This document shows positions 50,826 through 60,128 of a DNA stretch of 64,000 bases, piece by piece. The DNA is from Prosthecobacter algae (GTDB lineage: Bacteria; Verrucomicrobiota; Verrucomicrobiia; Verrucomicrobiales; Verrucomicrobiaceae). The stretch's first letter is position 1, and each line of letters starts with the position of its first letter. The stretch lies in NCBI RefSeq assembly GCF_039542385.1, contig NZ_BAABIA010000007.1:186001-250000 (forward strand), in the 5' to 3' direction. Position numbers and translations under genes: made by a program. The notes under the pieces were generated by a model. That model made no database searches, was not told where the DNA came from, and saw only the letters and a program-made list of their open reading frames with translations.

Positions 50826-53582
50826 TCATTTCGCCTTCTCATCCTGCATCACATGCGCTTCCAGGATCGCGATGTGATACAGCTCCCCGGCATCGAACTC
50901 CGGTCTCCCCATCGGCTTCCACAAAGCCAGGATGTGGGCGCTGCCGGACATCATTATGAGATGACCCGTTGCCTTTTCCACTAACAAATCGGTAAGAGGA
51001 ACCTCCACAGCAGCACTCCCCTCCGCCGCCAGATTCAGCGCATACCGCACAGGTTCAGCGGGGTGATGCCGGATCTCATAGTCCACCTTCAGCAGCCTCT
51101 CGTCCTCCTCATTGTCCACCGCCACCGTCAGGCTCGTTCCCACAGCCATCGTCTGCCGCTCCACCTCCGCCGCACCTTCGTCATTCACCCGGAATGACTC
51201 GAACACCTTCAGTTCCTTCACGTTTTCCACCGTGTGCTCATGGTTGCCGCGCACGCTGAGATTCAGTGTGGCCAGAGATTTGACGTCTGTCCCGCCCCCA
51301 ACCAAAAGCTTGTCCAAAATCGCACGATGATCGGCTTCCTGTCCTGCCTTCAGAAAAACCTCGTTCGCCTTGGCCGCCGGGATTTCCAGCAGGTGGAGGA
51401 TAAAACTAACGTCTGAGGGGTCACGGCCATTGAGCCTCTTTAAATAAGCCTCCATCAAGGCCAGATTGGCCGCCGTATTTTTCACTGTCATGAGTCTGGC
51501 AGCGGGCCCCGTGTAAGACACTTCGGCTCCTTCCGGGAAAGGAATGCCCTGCGCTTTGAAGAGATCCTTGGCCGACAGTTCCTTGCCGAATGGGTCAGGA
51601 AACATCCGGGGAGATCCCACCTCGTGAAGGATAAAATCGGGCGTCACTTTGAATATCTTCGTCACCATTTTGTCCTCCTCCTTGGCAGGAACGGGGCTCA
51701 CTTCCGCCATAGCACCTCCCGTCTCGACCTCGAAATGCCTCGTGTGGCGGCTGATGTCACACTGGATGAACACCGCCTCCAAAACATCCTCACCCACCTC
51801 CCCTCCCTTCCCCACGGGCCTCCACACACCGATCAGCCGCGTCTCCCCATGGCTTAAAATGGCTTCCGTCTCGATTCGTCCCAGATGAAACTCATTCAGC
51901 GGCATGATGAAGGAGCGTCGGGAAGCTGGATCCGACAGCTTTTCTCGCCTCGGGCTCGGCAGCGCATGGTGACGCTCCACACTCATGTTGACACTCACCT
52001 GTGAGTCACCTCCGGACATGTAAGAATCCAGGGTTAGCAGAAACCCTGACGGGCGGCGCTCAGTCTCCATCACGGGTTGCTGGCCGTTTTGCCAGCTCAG
52101 CTCACTCACCCAATGTTTGTCCATCACGGATTCCACGATGGCGCTTTCATTGGGACGCGTCTCCGCAAAGGCCACGGCCACTTGTTCCGCATCCTTCCGT
52201 CCCACAGCCTCACGCAGCACATCGCGCATGGCCCGGTGGTTGCTTTGATGGGCCACCTTCAGGATCTGCTCGCGCACCAGCGCCGCTGGCGCGCGGATCA
52301 CTTCGACCGTGTATTTTAAGGTCTTGGGAAACATTTCCGCGTAGTGCCCTACCCACCCCTCGACCACGGGCATCATCTCGGCAGTCGTTTTGACCCGCAG
52401 ACGCTTTTGCTCATCCAGGCCCACCTGACTCGTTGCAGGCACCTTCAAGCCGTTCAATCCCAGCAGCTCGCGAAGGTCCTCCTGATCGGCCCCTGGATTG
52501 ACGAAGAAAAACTCCCGGGGCAGGTCGAAGGTCCGTTCGATCAACTGGTCTGGAGACTCCAATGTCGCTGAAGATGCCAAGGGAGCCTCGGGCCCATGAG
52601 ACAAAACATGAGCCGTCAAAAACACGCCCTGGCTGACATCCGCGTCCTTCAAGGCGGGATCACCTTTGACGGGCCACAGGCCCAGCAAGCGAGTGTGACC
52701 GCTCTTCATCTTCACCTCGGTTGAGATCTTCGCCGTCTCAAACTCAGCCAGCGACATCTCCAATGGCCCGCCAGAGACTGGCTCCGTCAAGGTCTCCTGC
52801 CTCGCAGGCTGTTTCAGCAGGGTGTGCTGCACCAGCACTCTCATGTCCAGGGTTTTACCATCCTCTTGGATGAAGGTATCCAGATCCATGTGAAAGCCCA
52901 GGGGCTGTGTCTCGGTCTCCACTTCGGCCCGGCCCTTGGCATCCAGGACCAGATCAGTCGCATGCTCATGTTCCGTTACCGTGCTGAAAGTACTCCGGCT
53001 GCCACGAGGCATCTCCAGAAAAGCCGTGTGCAAAATCTTCACCGCCCCCGTCTCCCGCTCCGCCTCCTTCATCAGGTCTTTCAAGGCCTGCGTCTGATCC
53101 ATCTTCTGAGCTTCGTTTGCGGCCAGCAACCTGAGCAAGGGCCCCGGGGCCTGCACGAGATGGGCGGTGATGGTCACCGTCTGCGGTTGCCTTTGTTCCG
53201 TTCCTGCCAACCATGCCTCCACGAGGTCCAGATTCGCCGTCGTATTCTTCACCGTCAGCGTGCCCGCCGCAGGATGAAATAAGGCGGAAGTCCCAGCAGG
53301 AAACTTAATCCCAAAGGCGGTCAGCCTCTCTTTGGCCGATCTAAAATCACCGCTCTGACGGAAGGTTTCCCAGCGCTCCAGGGGCGAGCGCGGAATCGGC
53401 GGACGGTAGCCGATCGGGTCAGCCGCCGCTGGCGAATCTGCTGCGCTTGCAATGCTCAAAAAATCCTTCCCTACAGCAAAGACACGTGTTTCCAGGCCAG
53501 CCTCCTTTGCCTGCCCCCACACCGTCGCCAGCATCACACCGACCACCACCCCAGTTCGGATTCGCCGCCAAAGCCATTTCAT
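50826..53582 (-). CDS. Secreted protein with three tandem secretin-like modules
   Basis: A 918-residue exported protein of unknown function. The signal peptide ends near WGQA (about residue 25). The rest consists of three related units of about 270-300 residues. Each unit has a secretin-N-like block (LTVKNTTANLDLVEAWL near 112; LRVKTTAEMMPVVEGWV near 402; MTVKNTAANLALMEAYL near 698). It then has a strand block (TVTITAHLVQAP, LKYTVEVIRAP, VSFILHLLEIP) and, about 170 residues later, a secretin-core-like GxTxLxGLWxP block (HTRLLGLWPV, ETRLIGVWRP, AHILALWKP). No membrane-spanning beta-barrel lip is obvious. An outer-membrane or wall-associated scaffold role is a guess. Related to secretin domains, not a complete secretin. 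Confidence 0.7.
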   Translation of the reverse strand: MKWLWRRIRTGVVVGVMLATVWGQAKEAGLETRVFAVGKDFLSIASAADSPAAADPIGYRPPIPRSPLERWETFRQSGDFRSAKERLTAFGIKFPAGTSALFHPAAGTLTVKNTTANLDLVEAWLAGTEQRQPQTVTITAHLVQAPGPLLRLLAANEAQKMDQTQALKDLMKEAERETGAVKILHTAFLEMPRGSRSTFSTVTEHEHATDLVLDAKGRAEVETETQPLGFHMDLDTFIQEDGKTLDMRVLVQHTLLKQPARQETLTEPVSGGPLEMSLAEFETAKISTEVKMKSGHTRLLGLWPVKGDPALKDADVSQGVFLTAHVLSHGPEAPLASSATLESPDQLIERTFDLPREFFFVNPGADQEDLRELLGLNGLKVPATSQVGLDEQKRLRVKTTAEMMPVVEGWVGHYAEMFPKTLKYTVEVIRAPAALVREQILKVAHQSNHRAMRDVLREAVGRKDAEQVAVAFAETRPNESAIVESVMDKHWVSELSWQNGQQPVMETERRPSGFLLTLDSYMSGGDSQVSVNMSVERHHALPSPRREKLSDPASRRSFIMPLNEFHLGRIETEAILSHGETRLIGVWRPVGKGGEVGEDVLEAVFIQCDISRHTRHFEVETGGAMAEVSPVPAKEEDKMVTKIFKVTPDFILHEVGSPRMFPDPFGKELSAKDLFKAQGIPFPEGAEVSYTGPAARLMTVKNTAANLALMEAYLKRLNGRDPSDVSFILHLLEIPAAKANEVFLKAGQEADHRAILDKLLVGGGTDVKSLATLNLSVRGNHEHTVENVKELKVFESFRVNDEGAAEVERQTMAVGTSLTVAVDNEEDERLLKVDYEIRHHPAEPVRYALNLAAEGSAAVEVPLTDLLVEKATGHLIMMSGSAHILALWKPMGRPEFDAGELYHIAILEAHVMQDEKAK

Positions 53583-53699
53583 GGCACCAAAATAGCCAAC
53601 ACAGCCCCGGCACGTCGAGCCTCATTTTCACCTGCTTTCATCAGGCAAAAAAGTCTCTTCGCTATCCGGCTCGGCGGATTGTAAACGAGGTTTCAGCCG

Positions 53700-54908
53700 C
53701 TACTTGATCAGCCCCCAGTGCTTCGTCAGCGGCCAGTAGCAAAAAAAGCCGGAACCCACCAGATTCCGCTCAGGGACGGGACCCCAGTAGCGCGAGTCAC
53801 TGCTGCTGTAGCTGTTGTCGCCCATCGCAAAGTACTGTTCTTCACCCAGTTCGATTTTGGCGATGCCACCACCAATGGCGTTCGGGTCCGAATACCCCCG
53901 ATAACCATCCACGGGGGCTTCAAAAGTGCCTTGCATCACCCGTTTAAAACCGGGCTCCTGCGCTTCGGTTCCATTGATCAGAAGTTTGGGCGACTTCACT
54001 TCCAGTTTGTCTCCTGGCACACCCGCGAGACGCTTGATGTAATGCTGCGAGCCCCAGCGCGGATCAAAACTTTGCTGATTTTCAATGCCCCCGATGTGCT
54101 TCGTCGTGAACACAAACACCTCTCCGCGCTTCGGCGAGCGGAAGTGATAGGAGAACTTGTCTACCAGCACATGGTCACCATTGTTCACCACGCCGCTGGC
54201 CAGCAACTGCCCTTTCTCCACCCTGATGCCCCCTGGGATCACCACCCGGTATTTCATGTCTGGCGTGTCATTCCCGGTCAGCACCGGCTGCGAGCGCAGA
54301 TGCCTAGCCAGTTGCAGCTCATTGGTCAGCTGGGAGTATGGGGCCATGATGTCAATCTTATGCCCGTCTTCAAAATGAAGCCTGCAGTAGGGCATAAAAA
54401 TCAGCCAGTGCTTGTGCTCCGTCACCGGATCATCCCGGCGTAGAACACCGCTGTGGTCAGAAACCACGTGAATCTGGCGGCTGCTGGTCAGGAATGTCTT
54501 CAGGTAGCCCGCGATCCCCGTTCGCGGATCCTCCGCCGTCGCCTGCGCCGTGATGCCGTTCAGCGTCGGTTGCATGGACCCCGTGGGGATCTGGAAGGGC
54601 TGCGCAATGTATCCACGGATGCCCAGGGCGATGACGATGGCCACAAAGAACACCTCCACATTGTCACCGATCTCGCTTGAGGCCGCCTCTGGCAGCGCCT
54701 TCTCACAGACCTTGTTGATCTCCTCGTTCAGTTCCCCCAGGCGCGTCTTGTCCCGCGCCTTCATCGCCTGCTCCAGGCTCCGGCGCAGTCCGCAGATCTC
54801 TTCCAGCTTCGCCGGTGGCAGCAAATCACGCTTGTAATCAATGAATCGAGTGACGCCTTTGTGCAGCAACTTTGCATGCTTCAGGTAGCGGGGAGTGAGG
54901 AAAAACAT
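53700..54908 (-). CDS. lepB: Signal peptidase I
   Basis: A 402-residue inner-membrane protease that cleaves signal peptides. An extra helical N-terminal region (1 to about 80) precedes a single transmembrane segment (about 84-104). The serine nucleophile is Ser111 in IPTGSMQPTL and the general-base lysine is Lys292 in QHYIKRLAGVPGD. The two are about 180 residues apart instead of about 55 in E. coli, because of a large inserted beta-rich segment. The C-terminal GDNSYSSSDSRYWGPVP box is present. The ATG at 54908 is preferred over 55016. Sequence completeness makes it active in principle. Confidence 0.93.
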   Translation of the reverse strand: MFFLTPRYLKHAKLLHKGVTRFIDYKRDLLPPAKLEEICGLRRSLEQAMKARDKTRLGELNEEINKVCEKALPEAASSEIGDNVEVFFVAIVIALGIRGYIAQPFQIPTGSMQPTLNGITAQATAEDPRTGIAGYLKTFLTSSRQIHVVSDHSGVLRRDDPVTEHKHWLIFMPYCRLHFEDGHKIDIMAPYSQLTNELQLARHLRSQPVLTGNDTPDMKYRVVIPGGIRVEKGQLLASGVVNNGDHVLVDKFSYHFRSPKRGEVFVFTTKHIGGIENQQSFDPRWGSQHYIKRLAGVPGDKLEVKSPKLLINGTEAQEPGFKRVMQGTFEAPVDGYRGYSDPNAIGGGIAKIELGEEQYFAMGDNSYSSSDSRYWGPVPERNLVGSGFFCYWPLTKHWGLIK

Positions 54909-55090
54909 GTGCACGGATGGTCGGAGACCTGCTGCGCTCGTCAAGCACGAGCTGAATCCCTGACCAAGAATGTCCTGAATACGCTCAAAATCCGTCTCCA
55001 AAGCGTAATTTAGCAAACATCGCTCTTGCCAAACCCTCTGCCTTTGGATTCTCCTTACCGCCAGCTCAGCATACCCCCAAAAAACCCTGG

Positions 55091-57304
55091 ATGGCGGAAC
55101 GATACAAGATCTATGACAAACTCGGCGCCGGTGGCGTGGGGGCTGTGTACCGCGCTTATGACAATGAGTTAAAGCGCTGGGTCGCCATCAAGCGACTCAT
55201 CTCCGCCAACGATGCCAGCGGGGACCAAGGTCTCGCTGCCGAGCTCCGCCGCGAGGCCGATGCCCTCGCCTCGCTGCGCAACCCCAACATCGTCACCATC
55301 TTCGATGTCGCCAGCGACGCCGAAGGCCTCTTCATGGTCATGGAACTTCTCGAAGGAGAAGACCTTGCCGATGTCGTCGCTCGCGGTCCACTGCATTACG
55401 ATGACTTCAAGGAGCTGGCCTCCCAGACCCTCGAAGCCCTGCTGGCCGCCCATCAGCGCCACATCCTCCATCGCGACATCAAGCCGGAAAACATCAAGGT
55501 TGAGCGCCTGCCCGGCGGACGAATGCAGTCCAAGATCATTGATTTCGGCCTAGCCCGCGCCGGCATGCGTGCCCGCAAACAGACCGAAGACCAGGAGGGC
55601 ACCGTCATGGGCTCCATCTTCTACATGGCGCCCGAGCAGCTCACCCGCGCCCCGGTGGATGTCCGCACCGATCTCTACTCCCTAGGCTGCGTCTTTTACG
55701 AGGCCCTCTCCGGCCGCAAAGCCTTCGATGGCGAGACCCTCAACATCGTTATTGATAAGCACATCAATCACGACATCATCCCGCTCAACTTGGTGGCACC
55801 GCACGTGCCGCCCTGGCTCGGCGCCTGGGTTCTGCGCCTCATGGCCCTCAATCCTGAGGACCGCCCCACCGGTGCGCAACAGGCCATCGAAGAATTCCGG
55901 GCTTGGGAAAAAATGTCCGCCGCACCGCCGATGATGCCCTGGATGCCTCCAGGCTACGGCCCGCCGCCCGGGACCTACACGCAGCCGATGTATCCCGGCA
56001 GCGCCACCACCAGCACCATCCCCATTCAGCCCGGCTACTACCAGCCCCCGCAGGAGGAAGCTTACGCTCAACCCGTGCTGGAGGTCGTGCCCGATGCGGA
56101 GCCCATCCTGGAGATGGCCGCCTACACCACGCCCATCTCACGCCCCAGCCCCACCACCGGTCGCCCCCCAGTCGGCAGGCGCACCATGCCGACTGGCCGC
56201 TCCCCTTCCACACGGCTCCATGCCCCAGCACCTGAGCCCGCCAGCAGCGGCTCCAAGGCCAAGATCTTTGCCATCATCGGCACTGGCATCGCCCTCGTGC
56301 TCGGCGCAGGCTGGTTTTTCTTTGGCAGCAAAAAGGACACCGCGAGCGGTGGATCCGCCGCTACAAGCATCCTCTCCACCGGCCCGGACAAGGTCAAATA
56401 CGAGCTCCCCCAAGACAGACTTTTCCCTCCGATGGATAGCGATATCTGCCTGCACCTCGTCGCAGGCGTCGGCTGCATCGGTAAAGACGGAAAGATCGCC
56501 CCGCCTGATGGCGTGATCCTCGACTGGCATGACATTTCCCCCCTGGGCAATGACAACCTGGCGCGAGCCTACAACAAAAATGCCGACTACGCCCCAAAGC
56601 GCAGCTTCTGGCCCACCCCGACCTCCGGCATCATCGGTGCCAAGCCCAGCCGCAGCGTGCTCGATTTCCGGCCTCGCGAAGGACGCCCCGTCGCCATCGC
56701 CCTCACCGATCCCGCCGGAGAAAAAAGCAAGTTTCCCTTTGGCCAGACACCCCCGCGCGGTGAATCCGGCATGACCCTCGCCCTCGTCTTCCAGGTCGAT
56801 GAATCCCGTCTTCCTGTCCGCGTCCTCAGCTTGTCTGGCGAGGACGGCAGCTCCGTCATCCTGCGCGTGGACAAATACAAAAAAATCATCGCAGACTTCC
56901 GCAACGGCGGTTCCCTGGGCTCCATCACCTGCAATGGAGTGGACCCCACTATCCCTTGCACTGTCGTGCTCACCTGGCAAACCGCGACCAGCGTCACCGA
57001 AATGCGCGTCAAAGACGCACCCGGCAAAACCTTCCGCGCCGCCGCCAAGACCAAGCCGCCCACCGCCCCCCTCACCCGTTTGCAAATCGGTAAAGTTGTC
57101 GGAGCCAACCAGGACAATGCGCCTGCAGAAGAGCAGTTCTCCGGCTACCTTGCCGAGGTCGTCATGTATTCCTCCCTGCTCAAGCTCGACCAGATCCAAC
57201 TCCTCGAATCCAAAGTCCTGCGCGACCACTACATTCAGGGCCCTCCCACCACGCCGCCCCCTGCTCCAGCACCAGCTCCGGCACCTTCTGCTCCCCAGAA
57301 ATAG
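55091..57304 (+). CDS. Ser/Thr protein kinase with C-terminal LamG-like domain
   Basis: A 737-residue eukaryotic-type kinase. The cytoplasmic kinase domain (about 5-275) has the glycine loop GAGGVGAVY, the ATP-binding lysine in VAIKRL (Lys34), the catalytic HRDIKPEN (127-134) and DFGLAR (151-156), then GSIFYMAPEQ. A Pro-rich linker (about 280-385) leads to one transmembrane helix (about 391-413; FAIIGTGIALVLGAGWFFF). The periplasmic part is a LamG/concanavalin-like sensor (about 490-715). This suggests that extracellular glycan or wall fragments regulate phosphorylation in the cytoplasm. Substrates are unknown. It begins upstream of three small exported or membrane proteins on the same strand. 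Confidence 0.9.
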   Translation: MAERYKIYDKLGAGGVGAVYRAYDNELKRWVAIKRLISANDASGDQGLAAELRREADALASLRNPNIVTIFDVASDAEGLFMVMELLEGEDLADVVARGPLHYDDFKELASQTLEALLAAHQRHILHRDIKPENIKVERLPGGRMQSKIIDFGLARAGMRARKQTEDQEGTVMGSIFYMAPEQLTRAPVDVRTDLYSLGCVFYEALSGRKAFDGETLNIVIDKHINHDIIPLNLVAPHVPPWLGAWVLRLMALNPEDRPTGAQQAIEEFRAWEKMSAAPPMMPWMPPGYGPPPGTYTQPMYPGSATTSTIPIQPGYYQPPQEEAYAQPVLEVVPDAEPILEMAAYTTPISRPSPTTGRPPVGRRTMPTGRSPSTRLHAPAPEPASSGSKAKIFAIIGTGIALVLGAGWFFFGSKKDTASGGSAATSILSTGPDKVKYELPQDRLFPPMDSDICLHLVAGVGCIGKDGKIAPPDGVILDWHDISPLGNDNLARAYNKNADYAPKRSFWPTPTSGIIGAKPSRSVLDFRPREGRPVAIALTDPAGEKSKFPFGQTPPRGESGMTLALVFQVDESRLPVRVLSLSGEDGSSVILRVDKYKKIIADFRNGGSLGSITCNGVDPTIPCTVVLTWQTATSVTEMRVKDAPGKTFRAAAKTKPPTAPLTRLQIGKVVGANQDNAPAEEQFSGYLAEVVMYSSLLKLDQIQLLESKVLRDHYIQGPPTTPPPAPAPAPAPSAPQK

Positions 57305-57390
57305 CCACCATTCAAAGCGGTTGCGGTTCAGCCCATTTGCGGCTTACTTCCAGTTGAATTTTCTTACTAGACCACGCCGTCTCATTGCTC

Positions 57391-58215
57391 ATGAACCGAC
57401 CCTCCCTTCCCTGCTTGTTTGTCATCACCGCTGCGGCAGCCCTCGTCACCGCCGGCCCCATGTCAGCCCAGGCCGCCAGCGCTGGCGTGCAGGAGTTTGA
57501 CCCCCGCGCCTTCCCAGGCCAGGTCGTCGAAGATGTCGTCGTCCCAGTCCCCAGCGAAGTCTTCTCCGTGCTCGACAAACTCGGCGAGCCCAACTGGCGC
57601 CAGGAAATCCGCAGCCTCAACCTCCCCAAAACCCCGGACCGCACCAAACTCTCCCTCCTCTTCGGCCTTGTCGTTGCGGAAGGTTTCGTCGCCGTCCAGG
57701 CTGAGGACAAAGAAGCCGTCAAGGACATCGGTCGCGAAGTCATTGATCTCGCCACCTCCCTCGGCCTCATCAAGTCCGTCCGCCCCCACGCCCAGGCCAT
57801 TCTGGATGCGGCTGACAAGAGCGACTGGGCCAGCATCCGCAAGGAATTCGACCAGACCCAAAAAACCGTCCGCGACTCCATGGAACAAATGAAGGACGCC
57901 GATCTCTCCCAATGCGTCAGCATGGGCGGCTGGCTGCGCGGCACCGCATCCGTGACCTCCGTCATCGGCAAAAGCTTCTCCGCAGACCGTGCTGAACTCC
58001 TCAACCAGCCCATGCTGGTCGAACATTTCATTGCCTCCATCTCCAAGATGTCCAAGGACAAAAAAGATCACGCCGTCGTTGCCGACATTTCCAAAGGCCT
58101 GAAAGACATCCTCGCCAAGATGGAAGGTGCTGTGGATGGATTCACCAAGGATGGCGTCCGTGAAATCGGCAAGACCTGCGACAGCCTGCTGACCGATATT
58201 CTGGCAGCCAAGTAA
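57391..58215 (+). CDS. Secreted helical protein of unknown function
   Basis: A 274-residue exported protein with no family I recognise. The signal peptide ends near AQAAS (about residue 28). The mature part is predicted to be largely helical with repeated amphipathic segments (LPKTPDRTKLSLLFGLVVAEGFVAVQAEDKE and LGLIKSVRPHAQAI) and no cysteines apart from a few scattered ones. It starts 86 bases after the kinase gene stop and precedes a second small secreted protein. Probably periplasmic. Confidence 0.68.
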   Translation: MNRPSLPCLFVITAAAALVTAGPMSAQAASAGVQEFDPRAFPGQVVEDVVVPVPSEVFSVLDKLGEPNWRQEIRSLNLPKTPDRTKLSLLFGLVVAEGFVAVQAEDKEAVKDIGREVIDLATSLGLIKSVRPHAQAILDAADKSDWASIRKEFDQTQKTVRDSMEQMKDADLSQCVSMGGWLRGTASVTSVIGKSFSADRAELLNQPMLVEHFIASISKMSKDKKDHAVVADISKGLKDILAKMEGAVDGFTKDGVREIGKTCDSLLTDILAAK

Positions 58216-58263
58216 AGACCGGCCCCCTCGCGCCACCGCGCTAACCCCTTACCGGATCCGTCC

Positions 58264-58719
58264 ATGCATTTCCTTCCTACTCGTCACTTCCACCGTGCTG
58301 CCGCTGCCTTCCTGGCGGCGCTGCTTCTCATCGGTGCCCCCCTGACTCACGCCACCATTGACGATGCCCACAGCTTCGCCATGGAGGCCGCCACCCCTTT
58401 CGTCGAACAGGGCTTCATCGTCCGCGAAGACTACTGGAACGGCGAAGTCAAAAGCGGCCAAAAGCTCATGGTCCGCCACCAGATGTTCAAAGGCAACGAG
58501 TACGCCTTCTGGCTCGGCACCGCCAGCGAAGACGTGACCTTCGAGCTTAAGGTCCTTGATGAAAAAGGCAAAGAGATCGAACTCGATTTCAAAAGCCAGG
58601 GCATGTTCGCCACCGTCCGGGTCAATCCTCCCAAGACCGGCACCTACAGCGTCGTGTTTTCCCTCACCTCGAAAAAGGAAAAAGGCGTCTATTGGGCCCT
58701 TGCCTACGGTTACCGTTAA
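58264..58719 (+). CDS. Small secreted beta-rich protein of unknown function
   Basis: A 151-residue exported protein. Signal peptide about 1-30 (AAFLAALLLIGAPLTHA). The mature 120 residues alternate strands (KLMVRHQMFKGN, VTFELKVLDEKGKEIELDF, GTYSVVFSLTS) and resemble bacterial pre-peptidase C-terminal or Ig-like beta sandwiches in layout only. It follows the helical secreted protein by 48 bases and precedes the small membrane protein by 38, so the three may form an operon. Confidence 0.65.
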   Translation: MHFLPTRHFHRAAAAFLAALLLIGAPLTHATIDDAHSFAMEAATPFVEQGFIVREDYWNGEVKSGQKLMVRHQMFKGNEYAFWLGTASEDVTFELKVLDEKGKEIELDFKSQGMFATVRVNPPKTGTYSVVFSLTSKKEKGVYWALAYGYR

Positions 58720-58757
58720 TCCTTCCCTGTCAGTAGCATCCACAGCCTCACACGATC

Positions 58758-58997
58758 ATGAACAATCCATACGAGAGTCCATCTGCCGATGTCAGCACCA
58801 CTACCCGCACGGTCATTACTGACATTGATATCCCTTTCGGCAGGCTGATCGTAATCATGCTGAAGACCATGCTCGCCTCCATCCCCGCCGTCATCGTGAT
58901 GTATGCCATCATGGGTGCCATCGCTCTCGTGATCGTGCTCCTCTTCGGCGGCGCCGCACTGATGAGCGGCCTCAATCCCGAAGCACTGGGCAAGTAG
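58758..58997 (+). CDS. Small membrane protein with N-terminal NPYESP motif
   Basis: A 79-residue protein. It starts MNNPYESPSAD, the NPYxSP motif found at the N-termini of many short membrane proteins of Planctomycetes and Verrucomicrobia. Two adjoining hydrophobic segments (about 30-50 and 52-69) can form a membrane hairpin. No function is known. It sits 63 bases upstream of the phoH gene and is the last of three small ORFs after the kinase. Confidence 0.65.
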   Translation: MNNPYESPSADVSTTTRTVITDIDIPFGRLIVIMLKTMLASIPAVIVMYAIMGAIALVIVLLFGGAALMSGLNPEALGK

Positions 58998-59060
58998 CTC
59001 TGCGCGTTTCTAAAAACGCAGACTGCCAGGGCTTCGACCTCCCTTCCCCAACCTGTTTCC

Positions 59061-60017
59061 ATGCCCGTCGAAACCCTCACTTATGAGTCGCCCCAGTTTC
59101 TCCAAAAACTGATCGGTCACGACCTCTCCGGCCTGCGCATCATTGCCGACGCCCTCCACGTGCAGATCACCAGCCGTGATGGCTGGGTCCGCATCGAGGC
59201 CGAAGAACCTGCCATCCTCGCGGTCAAGGAAGTCTTTGCCCAGCTCGAGCGCATCCGCCGCCAGGGCGGCGAGGTCACCCCCACGATGCTGCGCCTCGTC
59301 ACCGAAAGTGTCCTTACCGAGCACGGCAGCGCCCCGGCGGATGCCATCATGAACCTCAAGCTTCAGGGGTCCTCCCGGAAGCCTCCCGTATTGGTCAAGA
59401 CACGCGGCCAGATCGCCTACGTCCAGGCCATGCGGGACCATGAGGTCGTCTTCGGCATCGGCCCCGCCGGCACAGGTAAAACCTACCTCGCCATGGCCCA
59501 GGGTCTACATCTCCTCCGGGAAAAGGCCGTCCAGCGACTCGTCCTCACCCGCCCTGCCGTCGAGGCTGGCGAGGCCCTCGGCTTCCTACCCGGAGATCTC
59601 AAGGAGAAAATCTTCCCCTACCTCCGGCCCCTCTACGATGCCCTCTACGACATGCTCGACCCCGATGAGGCCGAACGCATGATCGAGCGTGGAGCCATCG
59701 AAATCGCCCCGCTCGCCTACATGCGTGGCCGCACCCTGAAAAATGCCTTCATCATCCTGGATGAGGCCCAGAACACCACCACCGAGCAGATGCTCATGTT
59801 CCTCACCCGCCTCGGTGAAGGTGCCCGCTGCGTCATCACCGGGGATCCCTCCCAGGTGGACCTCCGCCGCCACGTCCGTTCTGGCCTCCGCGAATCTGTC
59901 GAGGCACTCCAGGGCGTCGAAGGCGTCAAATTCGTCAGCTTCCTGTCGAAGGACATCGTCCGCCTCCCTGTCGTTCAGCGTATCATTGAAGCGTACGACC
60001 GCCATCGAGCCCAATAA
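59061..60017 (+). CDS. phoH: PhoH family ATPase
   Basis: A 318-residue cytoplasmic P-loop protein of the PhoH/PhoL family, predicted ATPase or helicase-like RNA-metabolism factor. The Walker A motif GPAGTGKTYLAMA is near residue 133-145, and Walker B-like ILDEAQN is near 232. The conserved LTRPAVEAGE and GDPSQVDLRR blocks are intact. It opens the phoH - HD phosphohydrolase - ybeY block found in many bacteria, where the group is tied to ribosome and RNA maturation. The gap to the HD gene is 111 bases. Confidence 0.93.
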   Translation: MPVETLTYESPQFLQKLIGHDLSGLRIIADALHVQITSRDGWVRIEAEEPAILAVKEVFAQLERIRRQGGEVTPTMLRLVTESVLTEHGSAPADAIMNLKLQGSSRKPPVLVKTRGQIAYVQAMRDHEVVFGIGPAGTGKTYLAMAQGLHLLREKAVQRLVLTRPAVEAGEALGFLPGDLKEKIFPYLRPLYDALYDMLDPDEAERMIERGAIEIAPLAYMRGRTLKNAFIILDEAQNTTTEQMLMFLTRLGEGARCVITGDPSQVDLRRHVRSGLRESVEALQGVEGVKFVSFLSKDIVRLPVVQRIIEAYDRHRAQ

Positions 60018-60128
60018 TAAAGCTCGGTTAAATAAATGTTCATTTGAACCGCTTTTGATAGAAAAGGCTTCTTGTAGCCGACCTTGAGTGTGTTAGCATT
60101 CCGCTAATACTTCTCGAAAATCCCACTC

